Source: Azospirillum fermentarium (GTDB taxonomy: Bacteria > Pseudomonadota > Alphaproteobacteria > Azospirillales > Azospirillaceae). Taken from it: 64,000 nt of DNA. Shown here piece by piece: positions 59,958 through 64,000 of this stretch (the stretch's first letter is position 1; each line of letters begins with the position of its first letter). The stretch is from assembly GCF_025961205.1 (NCBI RefSeq), contig NZ_JAOQNH010000003.1, forward strand, positions 186,001-250,000, written 5' to 3'. Both the position numbers and the translations under genes were made by a program. The notes beneath the pieces are model-generated. The model had not been told where the DNA came from, did no database searches, and saw nothing but the letters and a program-made list of their open reading frames with translations.

Positions 59958-61099
59958 TTCAGCAGCCGCCATTGGTTGTCCTTGATGGTCACGAGCACGA
60001 TGGCGCCGGGGTCGTAGCCGGCATGGTCGGCGCCGGTGATGGTGTAGACGCCGTTGGTGCCCACCAGCCCGGCGGTGCGTTCGATGTGGTCGCGCACGGC
60101 GGTGCGGAACGCGGGCGTGCCCGGCTGTACCTTGTCCTTCAGCGCCGCCGCCATGGCGTTCTGCAGGATCAGCCACGCATCCCACGACGCGCCGGCGAAG
60201 GTGGAGCGGGTGTCGGCCCCGTTCTTGGCCTCCAGTTCCTTGACGAAGGCGACGCCCGCCGCCTTGGCCGGGTGGCTGTCGGGAAGCTGCTCGGCCACCA
60301 GCACCGGGCCGACGGGCAGGATGGCGCCTTCCACCGCCTTGCCGCCGACGCGCAGGAATTCCTTGCTGGTGACGCCGTGGGACTGATAGATGCGGCCCTT
60401 GTAGCCGCGTTCGCGCAGCGTGATCTGCGGCATGGCCGCCGGGGTGCCCGACGCGCCGATGAACACCACGTCGGGCTTGGCGGCGATGATCTTCAGCGCC
60501 TGCGCCTGTACGCTGGGATCGGTGCGGCCATAGCGTTCGGTGGCGACGATGCGGACCTTGCCGTCGGTCAGGCGGGTCAGCGCCTTGAGCAGCAGATCGC
60601 CCCAGGAGTCGGAAAAGCCGATGAAGCCCACCGTCTTGACGCCGCCCGCCACCATGTCGTCCACGATGCGCTGAACCATCAGGTCGGCGCTGGGTTCGGA
60701 GCGGAAGATGAACGCGCGCTTGTCGCCGGTCACATCCAGCGGGGCCACCGACACCATCGGCACGCCCTCGGCGTTCGCCACGTCGGCCATGGCGGTGGCG
60801 GTGCTGATCAGGTTGGGGCCGAGCAGGGCGTCAACCTTGTCCTCGCTGATCAGCTTGCGCACGTTCTTCACGCCGCTGGTGGGGTCGGTGGCGTCGTCCA
60901 GCAGGATGACGTTCACCTTTTCCCCGCCGATGCTGGTGGGGAACAGGGCCGCGGCCTTGCGGGTTTCGGCACCCAGGGCCGCGGCGGGGCCGGTCAGGGA
61001 CGCGACCACGCCGATGGTGATGTCGGCGGACGCCGGCCCCGCGGCCAGGGCCGCCGTCAGCCCGGCCGCCGCCAGGGCAAGGCGCTGGTGAAGCTTCAT
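59954..61099 (-). CDS. LivK-type ABC receptor for aromatic substrate
   Basis: A 381-residue periplasmic binding protein. The signal peptide is LHQRLALAAAGLTAALAAGP, and the mature protein starts with ITIGVVASLTGPAAALGAET. TVGFIGFSDSWGDLLLKALT and GASWDAWLILQNAM are Peripla_BP_6 features. It is longer than amino-acid receptors of E. coli and of the type linked to aromatic acids. Its place between the flavin reductase and mhpD, and the LivFGHM genes downstream, indicate that the ligand is the aromatic acid degraded here. Confidence 0.9.
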   Translation of the reverse strand: MKLHQRLALAAAGLTAALAAGPASADITIGVVASLTGPAAALGAETRKAAALFPTSIGGEKVNVILLDDATDPTSGVKNVRKLISEDKVDALLGPNLISTATAMADVANAEGVPMVSVAPLDVTGDKRAFIFRSEPSADLMVQRIVDDMVAGGVKTVGFIGFSDSWGDLLLKALTRLTDGKVRIVATERYGRTDPSVQAQALKIIAAKPDVVFIGASGTPAAMPQITLRERGYKGRIYQSHGVTSKEFLRVGGKAVEGAILPVGPVLVAEQLPDSHPAKAAGVAFVKELEAKNGADTRSTFAGASWDAWLILQNAMAAALKDKVQPGTPAFRTAVRDHIERTAGLVGTNGVYTITGADHAGYDPGAIVLVTIKDNQWRLLK

Positions 61100-61139
61100 C
61101 GTGCGTTTCCTCTTCGCTGTTTTTTAATTGTTCGGGCCG

Positions 61140-61730
61140 TTACTGATCGACGCGGCGGAAGGCGCCGTTGAGATAGACCAGGGCCTGCCCGTCCTCGCGC
61201 TCGCGGGTCGCCAGCACCTCGCACAGGAAGGCGTGGTGAGTGCTTTCGTCGAACACCTTGACCACCCGGCAATCGAACACCGCCAGCGCACCGGCCAGCG
61301 TGGGCGCGCCGGTGGTCAGCGTGTCCCACTGGCCATAGGTGAAGCGGTCCTCGCCGCGCACGTCGGGGATCATGCCGGCGAACGCCTTGGCGACGTCCTC
61401 CTGCTCTCCGGCCAGGGCGTTGACGCTGAGAGCGCCGCTTTTCAGGATGGCCTCGTCGGCGGCGACCGCCTTGTTGACGAACACCACCAGCCGCGGCGGG
61501 TCGGCGGTGACCGAGCACACGGCGGTGGCGGTCAGGCCCAGGCGGCTGCCGCCCTCGCTGACCGCGATCACCGACACCCCGGCGGCCATGTGGCGCATGC
61601 TGCGCTTGTGCGCGTCGGTGGCGACGGTGGGCATCTCGGCCAGGGGCGCGCTGGGCGTCCAGTCGAGAAGCTGGTTGATGGTGTGGTGGCCGTTGGCGGC
61701 AGGTGTGGGGGCGAGGGTGACGGTGGTCAT
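61140..61730 (-). CDS. Flavin reductase, partner of two-component monooxygenase
   Basis: A 196-residue FMN-binding split-barrel reductase. HMAAGVSVIAVSEGGSRLGL, TATAVCSVTADPPRLVVFVN and STHHAFLCEVLATREREDGQ match the HpaC/HsaB group. It reduces FMN or FAD with NAD(P)H and releases it to the oxygenase encoded 18 bases upstream. The N-terminal extension of about 35 residues is unusual for the group but short. Confidence 0.92.
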   Translation of the reverse strand: MTTVTLAPTPAANGHHTINQLLDWTPSAPLAEMPTVATDAHKRSMRHMAAGVSVIAVSEGGSRLGLTATAVCSVTADPPRLVVFVNKAVAADEAILKSGALSVNALAGEQEDVAKAFAGMIPDVRGEDRFTYGQWDTLTTGAPTLAGALAVFDCRVVKVFDESTHHAFLCEVLATREREDGQALVYLNGAFRRVDQ

Positions 61731-61748
61731 GGCGTGTCCCTTTCCCGC

Positions 61749-62948
61749 TTACACGCGCGCGCCGAACTGGTTGCCCGCCGGCAGCGGGTTGCCCAGCATG
61801 TAGCCGCCCAGCAGGTCGCCGATATCGTCCTGGTTCTGGGTGATGTGGTTGGCGCCCACCAGGATGTCGCGCATCTGGCGCTGCATGGGGTTGTTCAGCC
61901 ACACGCCGCGGGTCGCGGTCTTCTTGAACACCATGTGCGCGGCCTCGAACACCTCGCCGCCGGTGAACATGTTGGTGGCGAAGTGGCGCACCCGCACGTC
62001 CAGCGGCACCAGCTCGCCGCGGGAGACATAGGACCACGCCTCGTCGGTGTTCATCAGGATGCGGGCGGCGGCCCCGGTGATCTTGGCCTCGGCCTCGCCC
62101 AGCTTGCCCTTGACGAACGGGTTCTGGGTGGCCGCACCCACGGCCTGGGAGATGTTCTGCCGCGGCTTCATGTGCTCCACGTACAGATCCACCATGCCGC
62201 GCGCCATGCCGGTGATGACCGACGACACCGCCGCGTAGAACACATAGAGGAACGGCATCTTGTACAGCGGGTTCAGCCCGCCGTGGCTGTCCTGGTCGTA
62301 GTTGATGATGCTGTGGGTGCGGTAGGCGGGGATGAACACGTCGCGGATGCGCAGCTTCTTGCTGCCGGTGCCGGCCAGACCGACCACGTGCCAGTCGTCG
62401 ATGATCTCGTAGTCCTTGGCCTCGATCCAGAACGCCTTGTAGTCGATCAGCTTGCCGTCGTCGGTGAACAGGCGGGCACCGACGAAGGCGCCGCCGTGGG
62501 CGTGGTCGCAGCCGCTGGAGGTCAGCCAGTCGCCGTTCAGCACGTAGCCGCCGTCCACCGCCTTCACCGTGCCGAACGGGGCGTAGGACGACGACACCAG
62601 CCGCGTGTCGTCCTGGCTCCACAGTTCATCGCCGCAGCGCGGGTCCAGCAGCCCCACCTCGAACGGGTGGACGCCCAGCACCATCACGTTCCACGCGCTG
62701 GACGGGCAGCCGCGGCCCAGCTCCATCAGCACCTTGTTCAGCACGTTGGGGTGCATCTCGTACCCGCCCCAGCGGCGGGGCTGGAGGATGCGGAAGAAGC
62801 CGGCGTCGTGGAACGCCTGAATGGTCTCGGTGGATACCATGCGCGCCTGTTCGCAGGCGTCGGCCCGCTCGCGCAGCCACGGGATCATCTCCCGCGCGCG
62901 GCCGACCAGTTCGTCTTCGCTGGGGGTGGCGATGGTCATGCTGTTCAT
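61749..62948 (-). CDS. Acyl-CoA-dehydrogenase-fold flavin monooxygenase, HsaA/HpaB-like
   Basis: A 399-residue protein of the group D two-component flavin monooxygenases. WLRERADACEQARMVSTETI, FFRILQPRRWGGYEM, GCPSSAWNVMVLGVHPFEV and WLTSSGCDHAHGGAFVGARL are conserved in HsaA, which hydroxylates a phenolic ring using reduced flavin from a partner. In this operon it replaces the single-component MhpA hydroxylase, so it most likely puts the second hydroxyl on a 3-hydroxyphenylpropionate-like substrate. The exact substrate is open (hydroxycinnamate or other phenols are possible). Confidence 0.88.
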   Translation of the reverse strand: MNSMTIATPSEDELVGRAREMIPWLRERADACEQARMVSTETIQAFHDAGFFRILQPRRWGGYEMHPNVLNKVLMELGRGCPSSAWNVMVLGVHPFEVGLLDPRCGDELWSQDDTRLVSSSYAPFGTVKAVDGGYVLNGDWLTSSGCDHAHGGAFVGARLFTDDGKLIDYKAFWIEAKDYEIIDDWHVVGLAGTGSKKLRIRDVFIPAYRTHSIINYDQDSHGGLNPLYKMPFLYVFYAAVSSVITGMARGMVDLYVEHMKPRQNISQAVGAATQNPFVKGKLGEAEAKITGAAARILMNTDEAWSYVSRGELVPLDVRVRHFATNMFTGGEVFEAAHMVFKKTATRGVWLNNPMQRQMRDILVGANHITQNQDDIGDLLGGYMLGNPLPAGNQFGARV

Positions 62949-63003
62949 GATCCGGGTGTTCCTTGGCAGAAGAAGGGGGGAGGGGGCGGTCGGGCGGGCC
63001 GGT

Positions 63004-63945
63004 TCAGGCCGGCTGGGCGCTGACCACGCCGTAACCGGCGATCCATTCGGAAATCGGCCGGTAGTAATCGGTGCGGGCGGTGTAGGGGCCGGCGGCGGCG
63101 GAGAGGGCTGCGAAGGCCGCGACCCAGGTGCGGATCTCGTGGGTGGAGCGGCCCGCGGCCTTGGAGATCTCCTCCACCGAGAAACCGTCCACATCGGCCA
63201 GCCGGCCCGACGTCAGGGTTTCGATGAAGGTCAGATCCCAGTCGGGGTTCAGCGGCGTCAGCGGGCTGTCCGGCGTGCCGTAGACCTTGCCGGCGGCAAT
63301 GGTGCGGGCCTGGCGGGCGGCGCGCGCTTCCGGCGTCGGGTTGCGCCCGGCGATGAGGAAGTTGGCGATCTCGTCCGGCGCGCCGGCCAAGAGCGGCACC
63401 GGCGGTTCGTGGGACAGCCCGCCGGTGCCCAGCACCAGCACCCGCTTGTTCAGCGTGGCGAGGAAACGGCCCACCGCCTCCCCCAGCTTGCGGATGCGGC
63501 GGTAGGGGGCGAAGGGCGGCGCCACCGAATTGATGATGATCGGCACCACCGGATAGCGGGTCAGGCTGCCGGTCAACTCTTCCAACGTCTGGGTGCAGCC
63601 GTGGTCCACCTGCAAACGGTGGGACAGGGCGATGTCCACGTCCGAGTCCAGGATGAAGCGCGCCATTGACAGCGCCGTGTCCCGGTCCACCGACAGCGGA
63701 CCCGGCAAGGTCTTGTAATCGGCCACCGATTCCGCCGCCGTGGCGATGACGAACGGCGGCATCAGGTCATAGAACAGGCCGTTGTAATGGTCGGGCGCGA
63801 AGATCACGATCAGTTCGGGATCGAAGGCTTCGACCTCCGCGCGGGCTTGGGCGAGGACCGCATCGACTTCGCGGACAACCTCCTCACCAGGGTCGTTCAG
63901 TCCGCGCAAGGGTGTGTGTGACAGGCATTTGACGGTGATGGTCAT
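63004..63945 (-). CDS. mhpB: 2,3-dihydroxyphenylpropionate 1,2-dioxygenase, MhpB
   Basis: A 313-residue type II extradiol dioxygenase of the LigB fold. VKCLSHTPLRGLNDPGEEVV, ELIVIFAPDHYNGLFYDLMP with the iron His, LSHRLQVDHGCTQTLEELTG and GTGGLSHEPPVPLLAGAPDE match MhpB over its length as I recall the E. coli protein. RYYRPI-like DYYRPISEWIAGYG closes it. It opens 2,3-dihydroxyphenylpropionate or dihydroxycinnamate next to the ring hydroxyl. It is the first visible gene of the operon. The promoter and any regulator lie beyond the right edge; a short inverted repeat (CCACTCC/GGAGTGG) is at 63979-63995. Confidence 0.95.
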   Translation of the reverse strand: MTITVKCLSHTPLRGLNDPGEEVVREVDAVLAQARAEVEAFDPELIVIFAPDHYNGLFYDLMPPFVIATAAESVADYKTLPGPLSVDRDTALSMARFILDSDVDIALSHRLQVDHGCTQTLEELTGSLTRYPVVPIIINSVAPPFAPYRRIRKLGEAVGRFLATLNKRVLVLGTGGLSHEPPVPLLAGAPDEIANFLIAGRNPTPEARAARQARTIAAGKVYGTPDSPLTPLNPDWDLTFIETLTSGRLADVDGFSVEEISKAAGRSTHEIRTWVAAFAALSAAAGPYTARTDYYRPISEWIAGYGVVSAQPA

Positions 63946-64000
63946 GAATGGCCCCCGAAAGGCAAAGAGATCCCGGCCACTCCAAAAGGAGTGGAGAAAA

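Overview
The window is very GC-rich, densely packed DNA with many ATGA stop/start overlaps. It carries CGTCATTCCCGCGAA-type REP elements, a double-HTH LysR regulator, TAXI and Liv-type transport genes, and an mhp-type aromatic meta-cleavage set. Together these suggest a metabolically versatile alphaproteobacterium, probably Rhodospirillales/Azospirillum-like. The taxonomic call is inference from composition and gene content. No tRNA, rRNA, CRISPR array, integrase or transposase gene was seen.

Layout. 1-4.3 kb: two tandem paralogous SrfA-like membrane proteins (one incomplete, one with a vWA domain) facing a membrane-anchored trypsin-like protease. 4.3-9.3 kb: GlcG-like protein and a double-HTH LysR regulator, divergent from an aromatic-acid MFS transporter and a LigJ-type 4-oxalomesaconate hydratase. 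The divergent region holds two copies of a promoter-like element, a 13-codon micro-ORF and an intrinsic terminator. 9.3-15.4 kb: ferric-siderophore uptake (ECF sigma, FecR, TonB receptor, DUF3649-like, PepSY reductase) with Fur-like boxes. 15.8-16.7 kb: a TauD-like dioxygenase. 16.9-22.5 kb: a six-gene P1B-ATPase cluster sharing a PGR-type metal domain, preceded by a Fur-like box and divergent from a catalase. 22.7-23.3 kb: a DUF1906 protein.

23.3-31.1 kb: a respiratory-type molybdoenzyme operon (pentaheme cytochrome c, Tat-exported Mo subunit, four-cluster Fe-S subunit, TorD chaperone, polyferredoxin). Directly upstream lies an exported protein made almost only of GMS/GMG tripeptides (about 58 Met in 174 mature residues), then another small exported protein. 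31.7-36 kb: DegP-like protease, orphan TAXI receptor, S9 peptidase. 36.1-45 kb: BaeSR/AdeRS-like two-component system divergent from an RND adaptor-permease-outer membrane factor-MFS efflux operon. 45.1-46.8 kb: Crp/Fnr regulator, DUF1858 protein and hemerythrin, probably a nitrosative/redox stress unit. 47-51.8 kb: APS-reductase-like flavoprotein plus ferredoxin, sulfonate-type binding protein and an NtaA/DszA-type monooxygenase, interrupted by a 216-bp MITE with a 9-bp target duplication.

51.8-63.9 kb: a leftward catabolic operon in the order mhpB, two-component flavin monooxygenase, flavin reductase, livK, mhpD, mhpF, mhpE, livH, a livM-livG fusion, livF, hemerythrin, mhpC. It can be read as uptake of a phenylpropanoid-type aromatic, ring hydroxylation by an acyl-CoA-dehydrogenase-fold oxygenase instead of MhpA, extradiol cleavage, hydrolysis, and conversion to pyruvate and acetyl-CoA. 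The most interesting candidates for undescribed biology are the Met-repeat protein beside the molybdoenzyme, the micro-ORF/terminator with duplicated promoters, and the PGR-domain/P-ATPase cluster under a Fur-like box.
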